In this document: in pieces, positions 11,144-22,412 of the stretch
Layout of the letters: each line of letters starts with the position of its first letter
Numbering within the stretch: the first letter of the stretch is position 1
NCBI GenBank assembly: GCA_014155875.1
Contig: JACEFZ010014490.1
Location: 53,122 to 117,121 of the forward strand
Direction: 5' to 3'
DNA length: 64,000 nt
Origin: Cepaea nemoralis
Taxonomy: Eukaryota; Mollusca; Gastropoda; Stylommatophora; Helicidae
The notes under the pieces: generated by a model
Database searches by the model: none
The model's input: only the letters and a program-made list of their open reading frames with translations
What the model was told of the DNA's origin: nothing
Made by a program: the position numbers and the translations under genes

Positions 11144-11437
11144 GTCCACATGGCCGAATGGATAAGAAGTGCATTCTTAAACATCCCGTGTGCTGATGCC
11201 AAGGTAAGGAGTTCAACCCCTACAACCGGACAGTTGGACTAAAGTGTTGACTTCTCGTCCTTGGGGACATAAATTACAAGTACCTCTGGTGTCAGAATGG
11301 AATCACTAGATGGCGAGGGACACTGGTAATACGGAAAGCTCATCCACATGGAAAATTCAATCCAGTGCTACTAGAAGTAGTATATGGACTACCCTTGAGT
11401 TCAAAGCAAGGAAGCGCAAAAGAAAATTTTTTTTAAA
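11144..11437 (+). mobile_element. tRNA-derived SINE (SINE-1), near full length
   Basis: Box A-like ATGGCCGAATGGATAAG and box B-like GGAGTTCAACCCC lie at tRNA spacing. The body has GACTTCTCGTCCTTGGGG and GGCGAGGGACACTGGTAAT and ends GAGTTCAAAGCAAGG with an A-rich end. It is the best-preserved family member in the window. Confidence 0.85.
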
Positions 11438-11905
11438 AACCACACGTCAGTTGTTTAGAAAAAACAGTAATCGAAGTCATAGTTCTTAAAAACAGATGCA
11501 GGACGAACAGAAATGTAGACACTTGTATATGGAAATACACGATGCGAGGGAGCATATGAATTTCTGGTGGTGCGTAATAGGAGCAGCGTTCTGTCAAACA
11601 TCTGCTGCATGATGATGTGTCTATGGCATGAAGTTGTAGTCCTTCACATATTCTGGGCCATGGCATAGTGAGATGGGGTGGCTGATTCCTTTTCTCATCA
11701 CCTTTCCTGGCCACCCAGAACATTGTCTGATGCCAGATTTTGTGAGGCTGAATCCACCCAAGGGCTGTACTGGTTGGGGGTAATAACCCTGCCACTGCCG
11801 AGGGTTGAAACCTGTTCACTGTCTTAGATGGGAAGTGAACTAACCACCACAACACTTTTGTAAATATGAATCATTATAATTGTATATGACTTGCCCTTTT
11901 TGCAG
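11438..11905 (+). other. Kinase intron 4, 3' end
   Basis: No recognised feature until the polypyrimidine tract and acceptor TTTTTGCAG before 11906. Confidence 0.5.
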
Positions 11906-12002
11906 AATCCAGACTTATAGAGAGTCCACCTTGCCCATCATTAAACACTATGAAGCTCTGAAATTGGTCTCAAAAATCAACGGGGATCGCTCAACTGCTG
12001 AG
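11906..12002 (+). CDS. CMPK1: UMP-CMP kinase, exon 5
   Basis: The first base completes the Arg codon split with exon 4. Thirty-two codons follow: IQTYRESTLPIIKHYEALKL and VSKINGDRSTAE. The donor is GTGAGT. This is the core helix and strand after the lid; the matching vertebrate segment begins IQTY. Confidence 0.93.
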
Positions 12003-12057
12003 GTGAGTCTTCTGCCCCACATTAGTGTGTAGCATAGTAAACATAATATTCAACAGT

Positions 12058-12185
12058 CCCCGGGAAGGTTAACCCGCAAAAGTCGGATGTGTCGGCCTAA
12101 CGGCGCAAGAACGCAGCTCTGCTGTAAACAGGCACAACGCAATCACGTCCGGAAAAAAAACTCCGGATGAATGCAGAAGAAGAAG
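12058..12185 (+). mobile_element. LINE-A 3'-end-only insertion (SINE-like)
   Basis: A 128-bp insertion is bounded by a 12-bp target-site duplication, ATATTCAACAGT, at 12046-12057 and 12186-12197. It begins CCCCGGGAAGGTTAACCCG, lacks about 14 bp after that hairpin relative to other copies, and ends with the GTCCGG/CCGGAT stem-loop and a GAAGAAGAAG tail. It lies in kinase intron 5. Confidence 0.9.
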
Positions 12186-12197
12186 ATATTCAACAGT

Positions 12198-12450
12198 GAT
12201 CAATTATGCAACCTTATGTGCACAAAATTAAACATTAGCAAGTCAACCTCATGCGCTTGTAGATTGGCACCGCAAACAGCTGGTCACATCCTCAAGACTG
12301 TCCGGAATTCTCCATATCTAGGACAATGGAAGATCAACCCTATGGACCACTGAGTGAATTAACAAAGAGAAGAATTTTATACAAGAGACAATGTTGCAGA
12401 TATAGACATGTCAAGCAAACGGAAGAAGAAGCGTTGGTGCCTGTGGATCT
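12198..12450 (+). mobile_element. Decayed LINE-B 3' end
   Basis: The stop-containing translation CACRLAPQTAGHILK and the block TACAAGAGACAATG..TATAGACATGTCAAGC match the C-terminal Cys/His knuckle and 3' end of the LINE-B copy at 53163-53778. It ends in an AAGAAGAAG tail. Confidence 0.65.
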
Positions 12451-12544
12451 TTATCCCCGGGGTAGAAGTGGAGAGAAAAAGTCAAATAATGTGAACTGAA
12501 CATTTTTGTTTGTTTGCAACAATGCAGATTGTGCTATAGAACAT

Positions 12545-12945
12545 TCCCAGAGTGAGTTTATGGGCGACTAATCGGGATCCAGCAACAGTCATAACATCTT
12601 ATGGAAGATGCCTTGTGGAGATTAGAACAAAAATTGCCATGTCAGTGGTAGTCTTTTGCCAGATTGGAAAACATACCGATTTAAAAAATGTGTCACTTGC
12701 AGTGAGCAAAAGAGTTAACATGCTTTATAAAACCTACACTGTTATGTGAAGTGTGAACAATAAGCAGGCTTGCTGGTGACTAATAGCAGTGGAAATCTGG
12801 TTTCTGAGGAAAATACAAAGAATGCCGAGGACAGACAAACAAATTAATTAAACATCCTTCAAAAAGCATGTGAAAACCATAAGTTGATTATTAGAGAAAT
12901 TAGACATAGACAGCCAAGAAGTTTTTGGCATAATGGTAATAATGA
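12545..12945 (+). mobile_element. Decayed LINE reverse-transcriptase 3' fragment
   Basis: The translation has remnants of the thumb region (TSYGRCLVEIRTKIAM, then WFLRKIQRMPRT) in the same order as at 17.5 kb and, on the minus strand, 49.4-49.9 kb. It is broken by stops. Confidence 0.55.
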
Positions 12946-12962
12946 TGTTTTGTTTGTTGCAG

Positions 12963-13007
12963 GTTTTTGACGATGTGAGGAAAGTGTTTGAGGCTCTGAA
13001 GTGTTGA
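12963..13007 (+). CDS. CMPK1: UMP-CMP kinase, exon 6 and stop
   Basis: The final coding exon follows acceptor TTGTTGCAG and encodes VFDDVRKVFEALKC and TGA. It corresponds to the C-terminal helix of the family. The 3' UTR continues to the right; I did not find a clear AATAAA signal nearby. Confidence 0.92.
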   Translation, partial: VFDDVRKVFEALKC

Positions 13008-13149
13008 CCACATGGTGATCTTTAGCTCAACTCAGCTGGGAGTAGAAGTGTAGTTTTCACTACGTTTTTAAAACATGTATATTATTGTTTCTTGCAGCTG
13101 CAAGATTATATGCATAATTCATTATTTGATTGATAGGGAATCTGTCATT

Positions 13150-13575
13150 TCATGTTACAATGATGGGGTTACGTGATTGGTTGTCTACTTTTTCATGCCA
13201 TAGCAAGAATTTTGATTGGTTGTGTGATCATTTTAGGCTATGATAGTGGGATTCACTGATTGGTTGTCTGATCATTTCTTGCCATGCTGATAAGTGTCAG
13301 CGATTGATCGTCTTATCATTTCATATGGTGATAGTGGGGTTCACTGATTGGTTTTGTCTGATCATTTCATGCCAAAGTGACAAGATTAATTGATTCTGTG
13401 TGTTCTAATTGGATGAACGGTAACATGTTAAAGTGATTGTGTGTTAGTTTCATGCCATGGTAACAAAATTCAGTGATTATGTGTTGTAAATTTTACGTAT
13501 GATAACACGATTCAGTGATTATTTGTTATAAATTTCATGTATGGCAACACAATTTAGCGATTGGTTGTCTTTTAT
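13150..13575 (+). repeat. Degenerate tandem repeat in the kinase 3' flank
   Basis: Repeated blocks of GATTGGTTGTCTGATCATTT and GCCATG..GATAGTGGGRTTCACT occur with spacing of roughly 45-60 bp, decaying to the right. Confidence 0.7.
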
Positions 13576-15171
13576 GTCATGACTTAGTAACCCAGAAAAG
13601 GGGAACAACAATAATTGTTTTCAATAGAGTAGATAGTATGTTAGTTTTAGCATTTCCTTCTGACTGACTTGCTTTCATTTTGTCACCCTTGCTAATTTTC
13701 ACTATTGATCTTACAAGCCTACAATGTGTCTCCATTGCACAGTGGTTAAATTGTTTACTTGATGCTTTGAAGGTCATGTTCATTTCCTGGCTGTATTGTT
13801 CAGATGAGTGCATATTTCCTGAGGATCATCTCTGGTGCTCAAGCTTTTGCTGTGCTCCTGGCAGGCGGCTTGCCTTTCTGCAGAGAGAGACCAAGCCAGA
13901 TCAAACCTGCTGCACTGGAGTCAATCCCCTTGACTTAATATCTTCAATTCCACTTTGTGCTTCCATCTTGGGTGTCCTCTTGGTCTTGTATTGCTCAACT
14001 TGTGCTTTCATTGTCTGTCACAATGCTTCATTCATCCATGATTGCCAGGCCATTTTAATTTGTGGATTTTCATGGTAGTAATGTAATACTTAATGTATGG
14101 TTTAAAGTATTGCATTAGGTCTCGCTGTCTGGCTTTTTTCAGTTTTGTCACTGACACAACCATACATGAACCAGTTGAAGTCATTCAATCCAAAGACTGG
14201 AGTTGAAGTCACCTGATCATGTCCTTCCACTGTCTCATATTCTCAGTAACTATCTTTAGCTCAACATAAGCCTGTGCCGGAATGTTCTTACATGCTTGTA
14301 TGATGTAGTTGTTCAATCCCAGGATATCATGTTTTTCCCTTGCTCTCCAGTCTTCAAAGTGAAGCATGGCTTCCTTTTACTGCAGCTAGCTGTTGCAGCT
14401 TGTCTGAATGAGAACAAGTCTGTTACCTTTGTGAGTTGGCTATCATTGAGCTTCATATATCAGTCAGAGGGACTTAAATAGATTCATGTATATACATATA
14501 TACACTTTTTTATGTGTTCTGTGTAACACTGTGGGAATCAACATATATTTGTAACTTGTTTGTTGTGAACAGTTCATGTAACCATACTGTGATTCACTAA
14601 CCCTGTAGGTTGGTGTTCATACTTAACATTACCTTTTAGTTTTTTGTTGTTTGCATTTATGTTTTACTGTATCAGCTGTGTAACTTATTTGCTCTTAGTT
14701 ATTGCTGTATACTGTGTTTTTTTAAGACATGTTTGACAAGACACCTCATTATAAATGTTGGCACTAAAGTTAGCGCAAGGGCATATAGAGGTGGTGTTCC
14801 AGTGTTCCACGCATGATGGTGATATGCTTGGGTAAATCACGAGGTGACTAGAGGAAACTAGTGCTGGGTAAGACATTAGAAAACCTGAGAATAATATAAT
14901 TAGAAGGTCCTTTGCCTTTTGATGACAGCCAACGGAATTTAAGGAGACCTAAAAACACCCACGGAATAGCTTTAGAGACAGATTATTAATATGGTAAGGG
15001 CAAGGATAGTGTTGCAAAAGATATGATGGCTGGGAAGTAGTTGGTCGAAGGTTTCTGCTCCAGTGGAGGGTGAAAAGCAAAAGAAGAAGTGACAGAGTTG
15101 GTTTTTGTCCCTGAAGGTATAGCCTCGTGGTACTTCGGCCATATAAACAGTTTCTTGTTGACGTGTGTGCT
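13576..15171. other. Intergenic, little recognisable
   Basis: The only recognisable piece is 13880-13935 (CTGCAGAGAGAGACCAAGCC), which matches part of the SINE at 48.3 kb. No coding sequence is supported. Confidence 0.5.

Positions 15172-15204
<33 letters not shown>
15172..15204 (+). repeat. Poly-G tract, 33 bases
   Basis: Thirty-three consecutive G follow GTGTGTGCT. It opens false glycine/proline frames. The true length is uncertain because homopolymers are often misassembled. Confidence 0.9.
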
Positions 15205-15205
<1 letters not shown>

Positions 15206-15458
15206 GGAAGGCAGTGTGCATGAAGTTGAATATGAGTGCAGCATCAAGACATGGGCTGGGAGAAGCCTGTGAGAGTGAGCACTGGAGATACTGGCCAGAG
15301 GATGTCGAGGCCTCATTGCAGCCAACCTTTCATGTGGAGATGGTACGTGATGATGGCTATGGCTCCAGAAAGAAAAGTTGGTGAGGACAGGAGTTGGCTT
15401 CTCCATCTGATACTTAAAGTTGCCCATCACTTCGCACCACCATGACATCTGTCTAGCT

Positions 15459-15841
15459 CAGTGATTCTCAATCTTTTTTGGCCCGTGCCCCCCTTCACCA
15501 TATTTTCAGAACGTCATTTCCCCCCCTTTTATATTTCCTATTTAAAAATCCTCCCCACCCCTACACAGTATACGTAAAAATGGAAGGTAAATATATTAAA
15601 ACAGGTCTAGACATCCACATAAAACGTGATTTGTGGGTCTACTTACTTTATAAAATGAATTTTAGAAGGATGAGACGTGCAAAACTGTAAAGTATGAAGG
15701 GAAAAGCAATATCAAGTAATCGGTTCTTGTATTAACACGATCTTGAAATGATCTTCAATCCCCCCCCTGGAAATCCTAAAATTCCCCCCTGGGGGGGGGG
15801 GGGGGGGGGGGGGGGAATTCCCCACCAGTTGAGAACCACTG
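15459..15841 (+). mobile_element. hAT-type MITE, copy 1
   Basis: Terminal inverted repeats are CAGTGATTCTCAATC on the left and the complement GTTGAGAACCACTG on the right. A perfect 8-bp target-site duplication, GTCTAGCT, lies at 15451-15458 and 15842-15849. Eight-bp duplications and CAGTGGTTCTCAACC-like ends are hallmarks of hAT elements. There is no transposase. A G-run of about 25 bases lies near the right end. Confidence 0.92.
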
Positions 15842-15849
15842 GTCTAGCT

Positions 15850-16017
15850 ATATCATACCGTTATTTCGTTTCTTTTTCAAAATGTTTCAATCAAATTTTA
15901 TATTAATTATAGAGTTCATACATCATTGTTTTTTGTTTTTTTTAAGTTCAGCATATGGTTTCGGTTCACATCATAAATTACTCTATTTTTATAATCAAGT
16001 ATATTATTTGAATAAAG
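15850..16017 (+). other. Intergenic, no recognisable feature
   Basis: AT-rich sequence between the MITE and a LINE-A tail insertion. Confidence 0.5.
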
Positions 16018-16163
16018 CCGGGAAGGTTAACCCGATCAACAAATTCCCGCAGAAGTCGGATGTGTCGGCCTAACGGCGCAAGAACGCAGCTCTGCTGTAA
16101 ACAGGCACAACGCAGTCACATCCGGAAAAAAAAATCCGGATGAACGCAGAAGAAGAAGAAGAA
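16018..16163 (+). mobile_element. LINE-A 3'-end-only insertion (SINE-like)
   Basis: A 146-bp insertion is flanked by a 10-bp duplication, TTGAATAAAG, at 16008-16017 and 16164-16173. It begins CCGGGAAGGTTAACCCG, within 2 bases of the start of the independent copy at 12058. It ends in the CATCCGGA/TCCGGATG stem-loop and a (GAA)n tail. Confidence 0.9.
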
Positions 16164-16173
16164 TTGAATAAAG

Positions 16174-16540
16174 TCCCTGTTGTTACTTTATAATTTCTGA
16201 GAATATCGTGGACCAGGAAGAAAAATACTGACTTTCTACCAGATCTGAACAATGAAGATCCCTACCTCATAAACAGTATCATGTCTCTGAACACTGAAAT
16301 ATGTTGGGCGTCTTAAACACCACAGTGGCTTGTAGAGAACAGTGATGGAGGGTGTGGTTCCTGGAAGAAGTGGTACTCGTCAAAAGATAGTAGCAGAACC
16401 TTACAGACACGGATGCCAGGAAGCATGTGGTGGGAGAACTAACACGGGATCCAGACTTTTCAGCTGGCTGTGATGAAAGCCATAATCTTTGGTACACAAT
16501 GATAATGATATTACTTTGAGGCAAGTTCAAGTATTTAGGT
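16174..16540 (+). mobile_element. Decayed LINE 3' fragment
   Basis: It includes remnants similar to LINE C-termini, such as GAGGGTGTGGTTCCTGGAAG, matching the GVVPGR motif seen at 3.9 kb (minus) and the related segment at 35.5 kb. Many stops. Confidence 0.5.
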
Positions 16541-17489
16541 TACCAGGTAACAGCAAATGACATTTCCCACCTGACCTGGCTATCTGTTATGAAGCATCCA
16601 TCTATTGCCGTTTATCAGAAGTTGTGAGGGTTGTCAAATCAATGCGTACTATGGATGTACAAAAGCCGTTTTCTCTTGATTTTGGCCGGCTTGTCTGCAG
16701 TATAGCCTTTCTCTAAAGACACGAGCGTGCAAGGCAGCGGGTATGCACTTCTTGCTTATCGATGGACACATTGCAAGGTTTTTGGGGTATTTTATAGAAA
16801 TAGCTGGCTTCCACTCAATGGCCAGCTAGTAAACATACCAATAGAAAGCTGTCAATTGAATTAAGAATAAGAGTATTTAAGTGCTATATAAAGTCTATAC
16901 TGTTGAAACTCCAGTGAATGTTGAAACTGTGGCTCCATACAAGAACTCTAAAACATCGTCCAAGAGACAACACAACAAATAAGATAGTTTAAGTGTTCAA
17001 GAGAAGATATTTCATCATATTTCTATTAATGTTTAGTTTTGAACATGTCTGTTTAAAAAAAAAATAGTTGTAGAAATGTCATTGGTTAATAAATATAAAA
17101 GTGAAAAAAATTATTCAACATAGATGTGTTTTTGAAGTGTTTTGTTTTATTTTCCCTTTGCATGTTGCCATTCACTTTCATTGAATGTCAGAAAAAGAGT
17201 ATTTAAATATTTTATTGAACCTGTTCAGATATAACAGCTACCTTATGACTGTACTAGCTGCTTTCTGTTAGAGCTGAATATTAGGCAGTGCGCATCAAAT
17301 CCGATACCCCACATTTGCCAATGGCTTCGAGTGGAGGAGCTCAATTGGAAGGGTACAAGCCTTACCCTAGTGAGAGGAAATGCAGCCTAAAGACTTATTG
17401 TCATTGCAGGGCAAGTAGAACATTATATGCAGCTATTAGAAAGAAAACAATTAGGGTTAGAAATAAATTGTAGGAAAAGAGATTAGGGT
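16541..17489. other. Intergenic, no supported feature
   Basis: AT-rich. Short stretches resemble LINE debris, but I cannot support a specific call. Confidence 0.4.
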
Positions 17490-18085
17490 TGTCTCTAAGA
17501 AGAAATACCACAGTGTAATATACGGGTAAATGGGAATTTTTTTAAACAATTGAAGTGGTTCAACTATCTCGGAACTGTCATAACATCTGATGGGAGGTGC
17601 CTTGAAGAAATTAAAATAAGAATTGCTATGACAAAATTAGCCTTTTACAAGATGGAAAACATACCAATAAAGGGATGTTAACTGCAATGAGATAAAAAGT
17701 ATGAAATGCTATATAGAACCTGTACTTTTGTATGGATGTGAAACGTGAACAGACAACCTGAAAAACATCTATTGGCAGTGAAAATGTGGTTTCTGTGAAA
17801 AATGCAAAGAATACCATGGACTGTCAGAAAAACCAATGTAGGACTTCTACACGAAACAAATGAAAACCGTAAACTGATTAGAGAAATTAGACGTAGACGG
17901 TCAAGATACGTATTATGAGAAGAAATAAACTGGAGAAATTGAGGGGAAAAGAACAAGGGAAGGCAGAAAAGTAAATATCTAGATGGTTTAGCCACATGGT
18001 ATTATGAGACAAGATCACAGACCTGATCCACACTTTTGTGATCATGTGAGATGGCCAAACATGACCACTCACGAACTTTTTTTTT
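17490..18085 (+). mobile_element. Decayed LINE reverse-transcriptase 3' end
   Basis: The translation shows KWFNYLGTVITSDGRCLEE followed by thumb and C-terminal remnants broken by stops. The minus strand of 49420-49960 carries the same series of blocks, so both derive from one family. Confidence 0.75.
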
Positions 18086-18385
18086 TTTTTTTTTGCTTTC
18101 GCTCGCTTTACACCTCAAGTGTAGTCCATACACACTACTTCTAATAGTGCAGGACTGAATTTTGCGTGTGGATAAGCTTTTCCTATTAACAGTGTCCCTC
18201 GCCATCAGGCAAACCCACTCCAACTTCAGAGGTAGTTGTAATTTACATTCCTAGGTCAAAGATGATAGGTCAACATTTTAGTCCAACTGTTCGGTGTAGG
18301 GGTTGAACCCCTTACCTCAGCATCAGCACACCGGATGTTTAAAGAACACGCGTTCTTATCCATTCGGCCATGCAGACCTACACCA
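18080..18385 (-). mobile_element. tRNA-derived SINE (SINE-1) with poly-A
   Basis: On the minus strand, box A-like ATGGCCGAATGGATAAG and box B-like GGGGTTCAACCCC are followed by the SINE-1 body. It ends GAGCGAAAGC and a pure A tract (a T-run of about 17 at 18080-18096 on the plus strand). Confidence 0.85.
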
Positions 18386-18399
18386 CACATGCTTATCAT

Positions 18400-18640
18400 G
18401 GCACTTGATGATGATAAGAAAGAGATATAGTATTATTTGGTCATAAAATGAGAGAGGCATTGAAAAGCAATGTGACTGAAAAGCCCAGTGGTAAAAGAGG
18501 CAAACAGAAGCGAAGCTGGATAATCTATGACAGTATTATGGAGAAATATCCAGAGAATTGATCTAGAACACCAAAGACCGAGATCTGTGGAGAGACATGA
18601 ATGCTCATATCTGTTGGTAAAATATATGATTATGATGATC
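18400..18640 (+). mobile_element. Decayed LINE C-terminal fragment
   Basis: It has CCAAAGACCGAGATCTGTGG, shared with 34.4-35.1 and 43.9 kb, preceded by remnants of a basic RGKQKRSW segment. Confidence 0.65.
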
Positions 18641-19079
18641 CATGGTAAGACAGATCTTGTTTGAGTGAAGTCCAGATGGAGTCAAAGTTTGGGTACTCCA
18701 ACTTCTTGTGGCTGGGAGTGACCCAAAAAAAAGATATGGCAAAACAAAAAATCTTAAAGATATTGCTGTGAGGTAGAAACATTTTGAGGAAGACAATAGA
18801 CTATTCCAGGTCATAAAGACATGTTTGAAAACTCAACATATATAAAACACCAAAAAATGTATTAAAACTAGCATTTATTTAATCTATAGTCAATACACAA
18901 AAAGCTTCTTTTCGAGGAATTCCGGCTACACTTTCATACAAAAACCATCCAGTTATGTTCTAAATACTAAAATTTTTCCAGAATTGTGCTTATAGAATAC
19001 TCCTCCTTCAATTTAGTGAATGAGCAGATGGAATTAAGCCATATTTGTTTCCATTGTGTAAGAGTTAGTTAATAGTTGC
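18641..19079. other. Intergenic, no recognisable feature
   Basis: AT-rich. Nothing recognised. Confidence 0.5.
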
Positions 19080-19345
19080 ACATATCCTTTACAGGACGTC
19101 GCAGTCAACAGCATTTTTTGCTATTGTGATTTCTGGGCAAGTGTACGTTCAGTAGATTGTCATTATTTTATGAACGACCGACACCCATACCATTTTGTAA
19201 AAAATTAACGCACGGCGATCTGCTGCCATAGTGCCCACAGCTGTGTTTTGAACACGATATGCATGATTACGAACTACGTCCATAACCCCTTCGTCATAGA
19301 GTAAGAGAACACCTTTCAAACTTCTTTTAGAGCTGTCAATGAAAA
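19080..19345 (-). repeat. Dispersed repeat X, copy 1
   Basis: The minus-strand translation contains YRVQNTAVG and ADRRALIF, matching the repeat at 48.7 kb (IQNTTVG, EADHLAFIFIQWYEYRSF). It is joined directly to the coding-like block at 19310-19711. Confidence 0.65.
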
Positions 19346-19711
19346 GTGGCCACTCATCTGGTGGGTAACTTGCACCAATTTCATTTTTAACACATCCTAT
19401 ATTAGTACAACACACAAGGTTGTTTTCTATACAAAAGAATGGGAGAAAACCTTGCTCCCTGCTGCGATAAAATGTAACCTTTGTTTCAGAAGTCAGTAAA
19501 TATTTTTCTGTCAATCTTGAAGCCAAAAGTTTTGAAGATTCCTTGAAGAGAGATATAGATTTCGGATTAGATTATTCAGTTCACTATGGTCGAAGCATTG
19601 AGAAGCTGGAAAATCATCTTCAAAATCACTATCACTTGTCATTCCACATGCCACTGCTGTCTCATCTTCTAGCAGGGAATCCAAAATCTGACTGAAAGTT
19701 GGAATTGGCAT
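19310..19711 (-). pseudogene. Fragment of an unnamed animal repeat-associated ORF
   Basis: Two overlapping minus-strand frames with one frameshift near 19520 give DSDFEDDFPAS, NNLIRNLYLS, KLLASRLTEKYLL and WPLFIDSSKRSLKGVLL. I recognise LASRLxEKxLL and FIDSSKRSLKxVLL as part of a protein type found in many copies in animal genomes, with no function I can name. The copy is cut off at GVLL, where repeat X begins. It is a remnant, not a working gene. Confidence 0.6.
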
Positions 19712-20459
19712 GTCATCTCCAAGTGGAACACGTTATCTAGCAGAATCTAACTCTAGATATTTCCATTTGTTGTTTTTTCTATTAATTACCTGAATATTGG
19801 CAACACAGAAAAAACAGTCATTCTATTGGTTCTTGGGCTCTCGCCAAACTATTGGAATTACAAAGTTTAAACATTTTCTTTTTCAACAAGCCCACTGTCG
19901 CAGGTGCTCAACACGTTTTACAAACAATATGAGGAGCCCAAGACTTGTCCTGGTCACCCAGTTTTACTTTAAGCAAAGTATACTTTTTAAAAAAAAAAAC
20001 TAATATGCTTCCTATGTTCTTCTTTCAAAGTGTACTCTCCACAATTATAACAATTAAATACAGTGAAAGAAAACATGCTCTTCTTGAAGATGATGTCATT
20101 CTGTGTTAGAAGTGTAAGAAAATAACTAGCATACTAACATGCATGCAGTGGGTTAAAATCTAAAAACAAAGGCAATTCTTGGAAAACTGAAACTGTAAGT
20201 AAACAGTTTCAGGTTATAAGGGACTAAATAGCAATAGGTTTTCTTTCTAGAGCCTTAAACAAAAAATACTGCAATAATATGAATTAAATACACAAATGCC
20301 TTTATCTAAAAAAACTAAAGGTGCTACAGACAAATACATGTGATATTTGGATTTAGCAGGCCTAATTTATGCAAAATCAGGTGTACAATTTTTGGCACCA
20401 AAGAAAACATTTTTTGTAGGTCAGTGTATAAACTTTATCGCCATTAAGAGATGAACAAT
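19712..20459. other. Intergenic, no recognisable feature
   Basis: AT-rich. Nothing recognised on either strand. Confidence 0.5.
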
Positions 20460-21660
20460 TATAATCAGAAGCCCAGATGAGTTTTAGACCAAACAGAAGT
20501 TGCACAGAGGCAATATTCACACTTGGACGACTGACAGAACAAGCAATTTAACATGATAAGACCTGTGAAGACAGCATTTATAGACAATAAAAAAAACTTT
20601 CAACAGAGATGAATGAAACATGCTATGAGATGGCCTAATAGGAATTAGCAAACATCTAATTAATGTTTGCAAATGTTTATATAATTCAAGCAAAATTTGT
20701 GTTAACAAAGACAGGTACATCAAAACCTTTTGAAGTAAATTCAGGTGTGTGACAAGAATGTGTGCTCTCCCTCCTACTTTTTATAAAATACACTGACAAT
20801 ATGTTAAGAAGCAGAGAATAAAGAAGAAAACCTTTCAGAATTATTATTTGCGGACAAACAAATGTTAATAGCAGAAGACCCATCAAAAGCCTTCAGAACC
20901 ATCTAAATCAAGTAAATTCCGAGTGTGAGAAATATAACATGAAAATAAGCATTGAAAAGACAGACAATTGTGACATGCAGACAGTCAGAAACCCTGTCAA
21001 TAAAAAAAAAATTTTAACTTGGAAATCAACCAGTGAATTTAAATATTAGGGTCAGTTTTCACTTCAGATGGGAGAATGGATAGAGAAATTAACACACATT
21101 GTGCAAAGGCAACTCAGCTACTGTGAAAACTAGCTTCACTTCTGTCACACAGAGAGATACCTTTAAATATTAAAACAAATCTGAAACAAACAATTTTTGA
21201 GCTGTGATTATGCGACCAATCACAGCCATCCTGTGCTATGATACAGAAAGGCGGCACTGTAAGGAAGCAGCATTTTTAAAGAAAAAACATTTAAAGCGGG
21301 GCATTTCGAAGACTTGCATCATACTGAAAAAATCTACTGCACGGCCCTGTGACCAGCGTCATACACGGATGCTTACTGCAACTAATGAGTTCAAAATCAC
21401 AACAACAGAGATGAAATGCTTTAGAAGAGCTGTGCAAGTAACCGTGAGAGATAAAATTTGGAATGAGGAAATTAGAAGAAGATTAGGTTGGAAACCAGTT
21501 ATGCACTACATTAAGGGGGAAAAAAATAGATTAAATGGTTTGGCCACCTAACAAGAATGCCCTGGTAACATCTCTCACAAAGAGCAACAATGAAGAAATA
21601 TATTGGATACAGAAGACCACATACAAAAAGGAGTGCTGGTATCAGGAACAACTTTAGTTT
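20460..21660 (+). pseudogene. Decayed RTE-like LINE reverse transcriptase
   Basis: Blocks lie in the same order as in the intact LINE at 9122: a degraded FRPNRSCTEAIFTL, a degraded VRQGCVLSPLLF, LLFADKQMLI (the FADD site lost its second Asp), LGSVFTSDGRMDREI, and the C-terminal CFRRAVQVTVRDKIWNEEI. Several stops and frameshifts separate them, so this is an old inactive copy. Confidence 0.75.
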
Positions 21661-21954
21661 CTTTGGTTTCTACACATTCATATAGCTGGTGTAATACCAT
21701 TAATTTGTGTGCATTCTGCCTCTGTTGCCAAACAAATATTTTATTGAAAATGGCATCACAATGACCCTTGATGTTTATATTTTACTCTTTGAACCTTGTT
21801 CCTCCTTGACCTTCAGATTCTGTCTAGAGCTGTTAATTTAACTAATGGTTTGACTATTCAAGTAGCCACTGCCTGAGGTAGAAAGAATGAAAAGGAAAGT
21901 ATTTTATCTGTGGAGTGACAAACATATAATGAGCTGTTTGTTATCAGTAGAAAA
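21661..21954. other. Intergenic, no recognisable feature
   Basis: Nothing recognised. Confidence 0.5.
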
Positions 21955-22150
21955 GTTAGTTGGATATCCTTTACAAGACGTTGCAGTCAGCGACAGCATT
22001 TTTTTTGGGGTCTGTCTGCGATTTCTTGGCAAGTTTACGTTTATAGTTTCCCATTGCTTTCTGAATGACCAGAGCTCATACCATTGAATGAAAACCAACG
22101 CAAGGCAGTCTGCTTCCAAATTGCCTGCAGCTGTTTTTCAAATGGGGGAT
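21955..22150 (-). repeat. Dispersed repeat X, copy 2
   Basis: The minus strand carries the same core as the copy at 48.7 kb (LALVFIQWYELWSFRKQW), followed by a tail matching the 119-bp part of the intron 1 array (AAAATGCTG..GACTGCAACGTC). Confidence 0.75.
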
Positions 22151-22239
22151 TGTAATTGTGTTTGTATTTCCTTTGCCACAGCAGCTGCTTTCAAACACGT
22201 AGAGGCATTTTGGATATATTAGATGCCTATTTGTATAGA

Positions 22240-22412
22240 CCAACTATCACTTGGTGGCTGATGTGGCCGGCTGCCTTGTCTTCCCACGACACTTCCTGGT
22301 ACTCACTTTTGGGCAAGTCTTTAAAACAATCTGCATCGACAGAAGTTTGAACACATGACTACCAGACAGATAGACAAGCATGCTAGCCACTGCACCACAA
22401 CATATCCCCATA
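22240..22412 (-). mobile_element. tRNA-derived SINE-like sequence
   Basis: On the minus strand, GGTGCAGTGGCTAGCATG resembles box A and ATGTGTTCAAAC resembles box B. It abuts the LINE-A copy 1 target site. Confidence 0.5.

Noticed and set aside
15127..15384. 85-residue frame with a poly-glycine stretch
   Set aside because: Driven by the 33-G homopolymer; no similarity on either side.
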